A stretch of 64,000 nucleotides of DNA, from assembly GCA_910589415.1 (NCBI GenBank), contig OU342632.1:13581507-13645506 (forward strand), given 5' to 3'. Below, one piece after another: positions 1 through 10,399 of the stretch. The position numbers and the translations under genes were made by a program. The notes beneath the pieces were generated by a model, which ran no database searches, had not been told where the DNA came from, and saw only the letters and a program-made list of their open reading frames with translations. Within the stretch, counting starts at the first letter, position 1. Every line of letters begins with the position of its first letter. Origin of the DNA: Malachius bipustulatus (Eukaryota; Arthropoda; Insecta; Coleoptera; Melyridae).

Positions 1-277
1 ATCTTTTTATTTTTGGAGTGGATAGAGACCTTGAACTTGAAAAATGACGATTTTCACTTGTTTATAACCCCAAAACTTCTGAATTTAAACACCAACTGTA
101 AAAGCCAATCTTATTTTCTCTTCTCAGACAATCTAAAAATGCAATAACATAGGAGCATGCCATTTAAAAAAACATAACTTTGATATGTTTCATGCTTTTG
201 GGACACCCTGTACATTATGAATATAATTTTAAAACGTACCTCTGCCGGGTCTCTATCCACTACAAAAATAAAAAGAT
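1..277. repeat. TIR (MITE-like) element at window edge
   Basis: The first 30 bases are repeated in inverse orientation at 248-277 with one mismatch; the arms read atctttttatttttg and gtagtggatagagacc in sense. The interior has no coding potential and carries a 'gggacaccctgta' block of the kind found at other element ends in this window. The left end could lie outside the window. Confidence 0.7.
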
Positions 278-344
278 CCTAAAATCCAGAGACACGGCCA
301 TAAACTTCCGTGGCGTATACCGTGAATAACCCTGTATACATTTG

Positions 345-2367
345 GAAATGCAAATGAACCGAGAAAGCCAAACTTTGGATATTACGTGAGGGGGGCCTAG
401 AAAAGCTTAACTTCAAATTGTCGACCAAAATTACCTTGTGCATTTTCCGCCATCTTTAAAAAAGGGTTAAATTCAGTTTTTTCATCATAACTCGGTTCTC
501 CGTTGAGATACAAAAATTTTTATGCATAACTTTTTTGTTGCTTTTCTTACAATCTACAATTAAGGTTCTCTACATTTTTTTTGTATCGTTCATCGTTATC
601 GAGATATCAATCGAAAAAACCATAAATTTGGGGAGTGAATTTTGTTTTTTGCTATTTTCTTTTTTCTCGTGAAAGATATCGAAAAAATGTTTAATATAAA
701 ACTTGTAGAACGTATTCAGGCCTATAATTTCGTTTTTTTAATTTTTATTTTCAACAAAAATTACGACCTCTAGCGCGCCGCGAATTCGGTAAGACTGTGC
801 AGTTTTGATTTTTAGCCGCTGCACGGTTGTATCCACACGTCAAAATGAATGAAAGGTTGTTCAGAGAATTATTGCAATACAAAACAAATTAATAAACCAG
901 CTGAATTATAAATCAAACACATGAGATTTATTGATTAAATAATTTTTGTGTAGTAAAAAATAATAATTAAAGGTGATCATTTTTTTCAAACATTTTTTGT
1001 CGTTTTGATGGTCCTGGTTCCTCCTCGGCAGACTCTTAGAGTCGTGAAGACTCTTGAATCGCAGGGAATGATGCTGTAACGGTTGAAACATCAAAATCAT
1101 CATCATCATCGTGATCGTCGTTGAATAAAATGTCGACTCTGGCGACGTTGTTGCATATTTTTTTGTCCACTACAGTGCAGACAAACAACGGAGCAACTAA
1201 TCCCTGCTTTCCTGCACCCACAAGCAGCCCCACACTTTCCTTTACATTTGCATGAAGTGAGTTTTAAAAGTTCAGGTGGAGCGGGTTCGGCTGTGGTGCT
1301 AATTGGTTCAAGCCCGTAATTAGTCTGTCGCCAACCCCATTCCTGAGGATCTTTGAAAAATCCGAGCCACGTTTGTACTTGTAGATATGTCCGGAAAAAG
1401 TGTTGGCAGACTGCGCTTTCCGTTGGTGGGAGTAGTGAAAGAAGTGAAAGAATATTGAACTTATTTGTCGTCATTGATTTTGCGAAGCGGTGGAACCGCA
1501 AAATATTAATCGATGTCTCATCTTTATCACCGCCATACAGAGCGATAAGGAATAGCTTTCCAGCGCAAACTATAGCATCTTCGGATCGACGTTTTCTTGC
1601 TTAAATAATTCTACCGATGACCGTAAGTTCGGGTTTTTCTCGAGGGTGTTGATGAATTTCGACTTTTAAATATTATAAAAAGACGATGTGGTGTCGCAAC
1701 CGCTGAAAGCTGAATGAAAAGAATGTTCTCAAGAACAGACTTATCATGCTTGAAACTATTCGGAGAGTACAGTTTGCCGGTGTTTTTCCTTTAGCTGGTT
1801 TGCGAAAAAATATATTTTTTTTGTCCTGTGCAAGTCCGGTAATTAAAACCAAAAGATCTATTTTTTTTTATAGTACCTACAATTGTATGGCGAGACGCAC
1901 ATGCAGCGTCGGGCGCGCTCCGGTCAACTTCGCAGCGCGCTAGAGATCGTAATTTTTGTCGAAAATAAAAAAATGAAATTGTAGGCCTGAATACGCTCTA
2001 CAAGTTTGATATTAGACATTTTTTCGATATCTTTCACGAGAAAAAAGAAAGTAGCAAAAAACAAAATTCACTCCCCAAATTTATGGTTTTTTCGATCGCT
2101 ATCTCGATAACGATGAACGATACGTAAAAAATGTAGAGAACCTTAATTGTAGATTGTAAGAAAAGCAACAAAAAAGTATTGCATAAAAATTTTCGTATCT
2201 CAACGGAGAACCGAGTTATGATGAAAAAACTGAATTTAACCCTTTTTTCAAGATGGCGGAAAATGCACAAAGGTAATTTTGGTCGACAATTTGAAGTTAA
2301 GCTTTTCTAGGTCCCCCCCCCACGTAATATCCAGAATTAGGCTTTCTGGGTTCATTTGCATTTCTAA
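345..2367. mobile_element. 2-kb element with ~450-bp inverted arms around a decayed gene
   Basis: Bases 345-792 are repeated in inverse orientation at 1930-2367, with scattered substitutions and small indels. Shared blocks include the outer 'gaaatgcaaatgaac', a G/C run ('ggggggcc' and 'gggggggacc'), 'aagatggcggaaaatgcac', and the inner 'tctagcgcgc'. The interior (793-1929) is not palindromic and holds the minus-strand GCDTTS-family pseudogene. The arms are far longer than those of a typical MITE, as in fold-back or other long-TIR transposons. No transposase motif is visible. Exact termini and TSD are unresolved because the outermost 20 bases of the arms diverge. Confidence 0.75.
967..1866 (-). 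pseudogene. Decayed 'GCDTTS' family gene with Cys-rich C-terminus
   Basis: Read on the minus strand, collinear pieces of one protein lie in different frames. First comes DLLVLITGL plus a Lys/Gly/Pro-rich stretch (about 1862-1760). Then HSAFSGCDTTSSF (about 1715-1660), followed by an in-frame stop. Next is GKLFLIALYGG through LRFHRF, LPPTES, QVQTWLG and WGW (about 1560-1310). A Cys-rich block follows (C at CKCKGKCGAACGCRK and CLHC, about 1250-1165). Last is an acidic tail (HDDDDDFD) and PGPSKRQK before a TAA at 967-969. At least three frameshifts and two stops break it. From memory of the family, this order is common in transposon-associated arthropod and cnidarian proteins of unknown function. 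The D-x-DLLVL and GCDTTS motifs suggest an XPG/PIN-like nuclease fold, which is inference. An AATAAA lies downstream near 920. Confidence 0.7.
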
Positions 2368-2631
2368 CCCGTTATTTCCGACGTAATGACTGGACTATGT
2401 TGCTTCTTGGCGATTTAACAAGAAATCACACGTTGCACAAGGAAGTGTTTAGACATTTGACGGTTGTCAAACTCAGCCATCGGCGTTGTTTGTCAATTAT
2501 CGTCCGAGCTTAAAACACTCTTATTTTGGAACTTGTATATTACGAATAACTGTTACGTTAGTGCAAAGGATAGAAAAATGAACAGACTTAAAATAAAAAA
2601 TATTTATGCAAAAAAAAAATTAATCAGTAGG

Positions 2632-2765
2632 TATAGTCGACCAAGAGATATAACGCAATGATCTAATTGTTAAACTGTCATATTTTATGACTTCAACAAT
2701 ATTTAAATAATCCAAAAATTGATAAAATGACAGAAGTCGTTTCGTAATATCTCTGGTCCAACTAT
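2632..2765. repeat. 134-bp MITE, TIR starts tatagtcgacc
   Basis: Imperfect 24-bp inverted ends: tatagtcgaccaagag at left and the complement of tctctggtccaactata at right. A second, interrupted copy lies at 60261-60280 plus 61643-61760 and is collinear over the interior (ttgttaaactgtcat, gacttcaacaatattt, ttgataaaatgacagaag). Two collinear copies with the same termini make the boundaries firm. Confidence 0.8.
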
Positions 2766-3714
2766 ATCAATACATCAACCTAATAGGGCTTTTTCGTACC
2801 TACTTTTTGAAAGTAAGCAGCAGCGTGTCATATTGACTTCAATAATATGTAGTGCTGGATGCGTAACGCAAATACTCAAGAGAATGTTCTTGAGGGAGAT
2901 ATAAGTAGGATATGTATGATAGAACTAAAAATTGACAATAACTTCAACGAACTGAACAACGCACCAAACGCGGGTATGAGCAAGTTGTTCCCAAAGTTTC
3001 TTCCAAACAAAACTATATGAAAGCTACAGCGGCGAGTATTAATAAGATCCCTTTTTCCTTAGCAGCGAAGGCAAATCTTTTGCAACAAAACACAAGAATA
3101 AACTAACTTCCTTAATGCGTTCTTTGCACGCATTGAGGGTTTTGTTTATGATCCCGTCTGAATCTGCAATTCCATTTCAATTCCATTTTTAATGGTCATC
3201 TCTTATTTGGTCAAATAACTTACAACCGCATTAACACCGCGCGTGCAAACGCTAAGGGGTGAATTTGCAAATCTCTTCTCAAACGCTGTCGTGCTCGTGA
3301 TCCAATTCAAACGGGTCTTATTTGCAGTTCAGCTCATTGTACTTTTTGGCGTTCGATAAAAGGTCGATATCAGTACCTACGAAGCTTAATAAACATGGGC
3401 CTAATTGGCAACGATTACCCATTTACAGAGGGTGACTTTTAATAGAACATGCATGGGATCTCGGCTATCGTAAGAGATTGACACATTAAAAAAGTATCTT
3501 CAAAATTTATTCTATTTTTCGGATTTTTTTTTTAATTAATAGAAACAAACGTTTACTATGAAAACCCTTGGATCTGGTCGTCTTAGAAATTTATTGAATG
3601 CAAATGGATAGCTCTCATTACAACTTATACATAATATGAACCTGCAATAAATTGTTCATTTATTTCAATAGACTACCTATTTCTCTTAATTTTTTGTTAT
3701 ATTTTTATATTATT
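2766..3714. other. No gene seen
   Basis: AT-rich sequence with frequent stops in all frames. No recognised protein, RNA gene or inverted repeat was found here. Confidence 0.5.
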
Positions 3715-3926
3715 TATTTTAAAAGGAAACTTCGGTCTTAACTGTGTAGATAAGACATAAGCGCTCCAATCTGGTAATTTGGCTTCGAGAACGAGCTCAT
3801 ACAGCCACAGACACATTGGTAAGGAATAAAGAGTTGAGTATGCGAACACAAACAACTATGACGAGAGTGGGATTCGAGCTCAGAGGGTAGTAGCTTTAAC
3901 ACGCCGAGCTACCTCCCGCTCTTTGT
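3715..3926 (-). mobile_element. Old tRNA-derived SINE
   Basis: On the minus strand the head reads like a tRNA: GGTAGCTCGGCG (A-box-like, near 3915) and GAGCTCGAATCCC (B-box, near 3875). The body that follows matches the tail of the SINE at 63117-63346: TGTATGAGC, then TTGGAGCGCTT, GTCTTA-CTACA and AAGACCGA, ending in an A-rich 3' end (TTTTAAAATA). Heads differ but tails agree, so the two are related families or subfamilies sharing a 3' module. No clean TSD was seen; this copy looks older. Confidence 0.65.
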
Positions 3927-3997
3927 ATCTCCTAAGGTTTAGGAGATTCCCAATCGTATTCTCTGCAGACATGGACATTTTGTATACCTTGAAGTTT

Positions 3998-4131
3998 TAG
4001 TGTATTTTTTAATAAAAAAATACACTATTGAGGACGACATCACTTTTCGAAAATCACCCAAACTCATCAAATGTCCACCGATCATGACCCCCAGATCACG
4101 AAAAAGTGGTTTTCCAAAATTCACCTGCCCA

Positions 4132-4193
<62 letters not shown>

Positions 4194-5829
4194 CTCCAAA
4201 AACGCGAAATTTCGATTTTCAAAACGCTCCTGTAGCTTTATTTTTGAAGATTAGTAAACGAAATTTTGGATCCTTATAAAGCTTTGGAATGACTTTAGAT
4301 TTTCGTTGAAAAAATGTCCAAAAGTCGAATCAGTTCTACAGGGTGTCCCTTCAAAATTCCCGCAATCCGGTTCTTGTGGTATCATTTCAGGTCGCAGTTT
4401 TCAATCTAGGAGGCTGAAATTTTTGTGGAAGTAAGATATTCACAAGGAGTGGTCTGGTATTGCACTTGAGCAAAATCGACCAAGCCGTTTCAAAATGGCA
4501 GCCATTTGAATTTTTTGAAAATTTGCTATTTTTGGAGCCCCTGTATGAGCAAGATGGCAATAAAACTTTGAAATAAAATTAACAAGATTGGAAGAAAACT
4601 ATTTGGAATTTGAATTAAAGCAATAAAATTGGCATTATTTTTATTAATAAGCCAGTGGCGTGGGTAGGAAAAGGGTAAAAATGTCTAAATTTCTATAACC
4701 GTTTATGAGTTCATTTTTAAAGGAATTGAACTGAAATTTTCACAGTAGGCAAGTACACTAATATCCTTGAACCCTTAAAAGTTTCAAGAAGTAAATAAGA
4801 AAAATGACGGAGATATTAATATTTTTTTCATATGATGTTTATTTCTGTAAAATTTTAAAACCGCTGCTGTAGCTTCATATTTAAGGATTAGTGAACGAAA
4901 TTTTTTACCCTTGTGAAACTTCGAAATGACATTTGATTTTCGTAAAAAAAATTTCCTAAAGCTGCGTTACTTCTACATGGTGTCCCTCCAAATTAAAAAC
5001 AAAAACCGTCTATGAGGCACGGTTTCTGGTCGCAGTTTTCAATCTAGGGGGCTGAAATTTTTTTATGAGAAAGATAGCCGCGGAGTCGTCTGGTACTGTA
5101 TTTGAGTAAAATCGAGTCGTTTCAAAATGGCGGCCTTTTCAATTTTAGAAAAAATTGCCAGATTTTGAACCCCTATACCTACCTACCTATAAGCAAGTTA
5201 GAAAAACAAATTTAAACCAAATTAACACGATTGGAAGAAAATTATTTTAAATTTGAGTTAATGCAGTAAAATTTGCATATTTTTCATTAATAAGCCAGTG
5301 GCGTGGGTAGGAAAAGGGTAAAAATGGCTAAATTTCTATAACCGTTTATTAGCCTTTTTTGAAGGAATTGAGCTGAAGTTTTTCCAGTAGACAACTATAC
5401 GAATAACCCCTAACTCTGAAAAATTTCAAGAAGCAAATAAGAAAAATGGCGGAGATATTCAAATATTTTTACATGATGTTTATTCCTCTAAAATTTCAAA
5501 TTTTCGGTTTTCAAAATTCCCCTTTCACTTTTTGCGAATTTATTAAAGGTAGTGTAAAGAATAGTATTTTTTAGGTAAAGTTAGCCAGTGGCGGACACAG
5601 GAAAAGGAAAAAAAAATAAATTTGCCAATTTTTTTTTATTTTGTTAAATTTAAAAATCCATTCTAAGGCACGTGTCCAAACTAAATGAAATGAAGTTTTC
5701 TCAGTAAACCACTACGCTAATATGACCTGACTATGGAAAATTTCAGAAATCCCATTTAAAAAGCGGTGAAAATATTGATAATTGAATCGCATAAAAATAC
5801 ACTATTTCTGCGATTGATGCGCAAGAAGG
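3998..5829 (+). mobile_element. Helentron/DINE-1-like non-autonomous element, copy A
   Basis: Starts TAGTGTATTTTTT, which forms a palindrome with AAAAAAATACACTA, then a ~110-bp block nearly identical in all three window copies, then (AT)n. Two to three tandem units of about 640 bp follow, each with a 'gccagtggcg' core (near 4650, 5294 and 5583) and a 'ggtgtccc' block. It ends AAAAATACACTA, a stem-loop (TTCTGCG/TGCGCAAGAA), then AAGG. The short AGTGTATTTTT motif sits inverted near both ends, and the hairpin lies at one terminus with a microsatellite inside. This matches the known plan of HINE/DINE-1 elements. Flanks are T-rich (GTTT on the left, TTTTT on the right) with no TSD, as expected for Helentrons. 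There is no coding region. Assignment is by architecture only. Confidence 0.65.
4134..4191. repeat. (AT)n microsatellite in copy A
   Basis: 58 bases of uninterrupted AT repeat just inside the conserved 5' block. The same position is occupied by (AT)n in copies B and C, so the microsatellite is part of the element. Open frames reading Ile-Tyr repeats here are artefacts. Confidence 0.95.
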
Positions 5830-8800
5830 TTTTTAGGAAATATTAATACACTGTGATCTAGAAAATTAAATTTTTTTAAATGTGAGAAATTGAGTGACAG
5901 AACGCGATCTTCTCACCAGTTTTTGATCACAAATTCACAAACACACCTGGGTACTAAAGCATCATTTAGCTATCTAGAAATTATTTGAGCATTATTGCAA
6001 GGATTCTTATATTGAAGCAGTTTTTCTATAACTTTTCCAGCTAGATGGAACTGGCAACGTGGTTGCTGCTTATATGAAGTTTGAATTAAATAAATTTAAT
6101 GCTTTAATCGTATGCAAATTGAAAAATAGTAGGTGTGCTAAAATTTATAGACCACAGATGAAAGCAATGTGCCAAGTTTAATAAGCAATGAGATGCCTGG
6201 GAAATAAAATCGTAGAATTCTAAACAGTTATTTTCCAGTAAATTTTTTAAATAATTTGAAATTTTAAGAGGGGCTTAAACGAGAGTTATTGTGGAATTCC
6301 AATATGAATAGCGTTATGTTTTATAGCTTTGCAACTTTTATCTTATAAAATACTTTTCGAGAAGGAATGAAGAAAAATAAAGCGAAGACGGTTGAAGTTT
6401 CAAAGAGTTTTAGTTATAATCCTAAATTTTTTATTTAGTTCGGCTCAGAGGTTTCGTTGAAAAATAAAAGATGGTTTCTTTGGGAAAACAAAATATTAAT
6501 TACATCAGATTAACAATGTGATGCAAGTTGTGTGGATTAGAATATAAAACAATCTGCAACTGGCAGATAATTAATAGTTATTACTAAGTACCTACATTCC
6601 AATTACTGTAGGAAGGCGAATAAGTTCTTACTGCGTAGAAAAGTTGATGGTTACTAATAGTTACCGCCTTCCGAGTGCATAATCATTTAACGTCCAATAT
6701 CAACAATGTTAGTCAAGGGAGTTGAAAATTACATTATTTTTCTTTTAACTTGTGATAGAACAGCATGGCTAGGTTGCCGAAATTATAATTTTCTTAACTT
6801 ATACCTTCCGTCTCCTCTTGGTAAGTATCCATTGGTAAGTATAATTATTAATGCACAACAAGGCCATGAGGCTGACGAGGTGAGGTGTTTCCGGAGATTT
6901 GAATCAGACGGCCCTCGAAAAAAAAATTTAATTAAACAATTGCTGACCTATAGATTATTTTACTCGGACTTGCACCTCGTTTCACATATTATTTTAATTA
7001 TTATGTCAAGTTAGACTTCAAAATACCCGTGCAGAAACCGATTCGCTGCTGTTGATTCCCTATGAACATTCAGTGATTGATCCGTGACTTTATAGCCGTT
7101 CCCTGGGAGCTGATATTGACCTTTCTCTGGAGGAAAGATTCATCGTTCCTGAAGCAAACTTGTCAGTTGTGCTAATCCGTCAGTTCTACTCTGCTATACT
7201 TAGAGTCGGTTCTTGCGTTCGACAAGTCACCACAACAATACGCCTTGTTGAAGCCTTACTCCAGGGAAATCTAGCACCAGCATTGTCTCACCTCAATTAT
7301 TATTAATTAAATCAGCAGCACGAGCTAAGTACCGAGTGAAACTAAGTGATTTTTTCCTTTATTCACAGTACAAGATTCTAAATTTTCAATTCACCGTTTT
7401 GAATGAATTGTTATATTTTTGTACTTGTAAAGCCACGTTTTAAAGTAAGTAAGTATTTTTGAATTTGTAATTTCAAATATTCATGAAAGACGTTTTTTGA
7501 TGTCATTGGCTGCGTTCAATGCCGTCAGCTGCTGAGTTGACAGCAAAACCGCTGTTTTTTTTACAGACGATGTGTGTTTATTCAACGTTTTCTTTTAATC
7601 TTATCTTCTTAGATATAGGTATGGGGTGTATGTGGTCCTACTATAATAACCTTTACATTAAAAACCGTCAAAAAAGGAATAGGCAGCGACAGCAATAGAG
7701 CTGTTTTGAAAAAGCGTAGATTTGTAGCTGGATGAACTTGCATGGCAGCAGCTGGCAGCGCTTTTCAAAACAGCATGTCGTTCAGCAATGTTGACTTCAA
7801 GTGTTTCAGTTTTGAACTAGCCTGGATAATTTTCATTAGTCTCTGTAATTTTTAAATTTCAACAATAAATAAATGCAAATAATTCCGGTGCTACTTAAGC
7901 ACTGTTATAACACATGAAAATATTTTTGTTGTCAGTTTCAAACAATAATAAAATAACATTTCATTTGATTATGATGAGACTGGAAGTAAGTATTAGCTTT
8001 GAAATTTCACTTCCTTTGTTCTCGCGACTTTCATATTAGGTTTAAGTATATATTTCACACGCCTTTCGGTATGTTATAAATTTAATGTATGTACATATTA
8101 CTAAGCTTATTAAGTTTATTAATTAAAAAAAAAACCTTTCCACTTCAAGCAAATAATATCGTCTCACATAACATAATGCGGTTTATTTTAGTATCTAAAT
8201 AAAGTGAGCCCGGATAACTAATTGAAATAATAATAAGTAGTGACACCTTCACAAAGAACACAAAAAACATGAACACGCATCCCCTAGCAACAACATAGTT
8301 ACATGTAAATGGTAATGGTAAATTATTTCAGATTCGCGCTGCTATGGCACCCGCAATTGATTTAATTTCCCATGAAAATGGGATTAACCAGTGGTACCTC
8401 TGGCTTAAATCGCCCACGCCTCCAGAGAGTTTGCTACAAATGAACTAATTGGCTCCCGTTACAATGTGTCATATTGCTGAGCATCGCTAATAAAATGCAG
8501 GTCATAAAATAAGGGCTAGTCTCTAATAATCTAATTAGAAAATTAGGAAAACTAGAAACAATTATTGATATAGAGTTTCACACGAATATTTGAAATTGCT
8601 TTTAATTTTTTTGGAGTGCTTATACTATAAACTCTAGAAGGGCTGTACTATCTCAATGACTCATAAGTCGTCCTATAATAGAAGTATGAAAAAATAAATT
8701 TCATTGGCATGTAGCACACACAGATAGCGTTACTGTCGCCAAGTAATTCCCCACCATTTAATTTATTTACCTTAATATAACCATCCAAGCATCCAATAAG

Positions 8801-9284
8801 CATCAGAAGATCTCAACGACGACCGATATGGCACGCTGATGAGCCTTAGAGGTAGAAACCGACGTCTGTTTCTTCGGGTCGAATGATTCTGTCTGCTTGC
8901 TCATTATTGAGCTCTGATACATGAGCTCATTCTACCAACCTCAAACGTTTCCTTATTACATATTATTGTATGAATCTAAATCCCAACAAATCAAAATAGT
9001 GAATGAAATTAGAAATATGCAGCCCCAGCTATAAACTTAAACTTATCGTCCTCTGATGTGCTAATAAACATTTTTATAATGCCCTGCTTAGCTTAAGTAT
9101 TTAGCACTTCTCATCTTCGCCGTTCGTTTTGCAAACGTGATCTATTTTGGATCGGTTAATTGCAGTTTTAAGTTACCACTGGAATTATACCAACTTCGTT
9201 CATGTTGAACTTCTACCACATTTAATTAAACTGTTGAGCAGCAGCTAGGTGATTTTCAGAGTTTATGGACTATGTGATAAGTCT
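5830..9284. other. No gene seen; small palindrome at 6610-6670
   Basis: 3.4 kb of AT-rich sequence without a recognisable gene. A 102-codon frame at 6706-7014 resembles nothing known and has no coding signature. At 6610-6670 a short inverted pair (taggaaggcg and cgccttcc) encloses about 45 bases; its end resembles that of the MITE at 54484-54731 and may be a remnant of the same family. Confidence 0.4.
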
Positions 9285-9871
9285 TGTGCTCGTGCTAAAT
9301 GTTGGGCGCCTTTAAAACAATTTGACCAGCTCTTTTACAAAAGACTCTTATGAGTTTTAACAAAATTCCTTATCTCAGTTCACATGGGTTATGTGAAACC
9401 CTCAAATCAAAACGATAACCCTTTTATCTTTAACATTTATAATCAGTGCTTACCATACAAACATAAATCTTAACTTAATAACAAACTTAGTTTGCTTCTT
9501 TCTTCTGGGCCCTATGATATTATTCCATCGGTACTCCGTATGGATTATGATTCTTCTTTGATTTGGTTTTATGTTACCTTCCTTCAGAAGTCTAAGAAAT
9601 TTGTCCAGTATTGTTGCTATTTCTCTTGGAGAATTATCTTCAATAATATAGTTTCAAATTCTTGATCTAATAGATCTTCTAGGTCTTCTTCAATAATAAT
9701 CAGACGCTGGCTTTTCTACTACCGCTGACGCCGCTGACGCCGCGTTCTCCTGTCTACCCTCTAGTATTACCGACTGAGTCCCTAACAACAACAACATGAC
9801 TTTTCAACAATCTAAAATGGACTCCTGTAACTTGGCGTTTTTACCCAGGACTGCAACCCATATCGAGTGCA
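9285..9871 (-). repeat. 3' LTR
   Basis: Ends TG...CA. Collinear with 13040-13626 over the full 587 bases; the visible difference is caaaattcc here against caaaaatcc in the other LTR. Confidence 0.92.
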
Positions 9872-9885
9872 TTACCCCCCACAAT
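9872..9885 (-). other. Polypurine tract
   Basis: On the minus strand ATTGTGGGGGGTAA lies directly before the TGCACTCG start of the 3' LTR. This is the expected place and composition for the plus-strand primer of reverse transcription. Confidence 0.75.
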
Positions 9886-10204
9886 GTTCACATCCCTAGA
9901 AACACAGTGATAGAGATTGAACATTGTCCTGCACCAAAGACTGACAACTTTTGATTAACAATTAACAATTAATATTACGAAAGAAAATGCAAATAGAATA
10001 TCTAAATCTACAAACCATTCTTTTCCCATTCCACAGGACATCAGTAGATCACTGACAATCAGTAACAGTCTAATACCTAATTGAACCAAAAAAACAAGAA
10101 AACAGGGATTCTTTTTAAAATTATTAATAATAATTCTCTAAGTAATGGTAAACTCAATTAAAATAAAAAAATCAGTATTCTTGAACTTATTTTTCTTTCA
10201 ATCA

Positions 10205-10399
10205 ATCACATTTCTGTAATTCCTGGTTTCCAAAACTTTATATCGTAAACATTCCTATTACCAATAGATTGACGATCATTTATTCCTACAAGTTCATATG
10301 AATTTGTACCTGCAATCGATTGTACTTCGTATGGTCCAGAATATATTAAAAAGAGTTTTTTAATTATATTAATGGTCGCTTCAGGTTGGGGATGGGTTC
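10205..10399 (-). pseudogene. Integrase C-terminal tail, out of frame
   Basis: After the stop at 10400 the next frame reads SLRTHPQPEAT, then SGPYEVQSI, then NVYDIKFW before its own stop. This is the usual tail of a gypsy integrase (barrel domain after KVGDMV). One frameshift at the end of the upstream frame has removed it from the fused protein. Confidence 0.7.

Noticed and set aside
3939..4254. Open frames reading long Ile-Tyr repeats (also at 32961-33328)
   Set aside because: They are translations of (AT)n microsatellites inside the Helentron-like copies.
6706..7014. 102-codon frame as a small gene
   Set aside because: No family motif, no start context or neighbouring signal, and composition is the same as the flanks.
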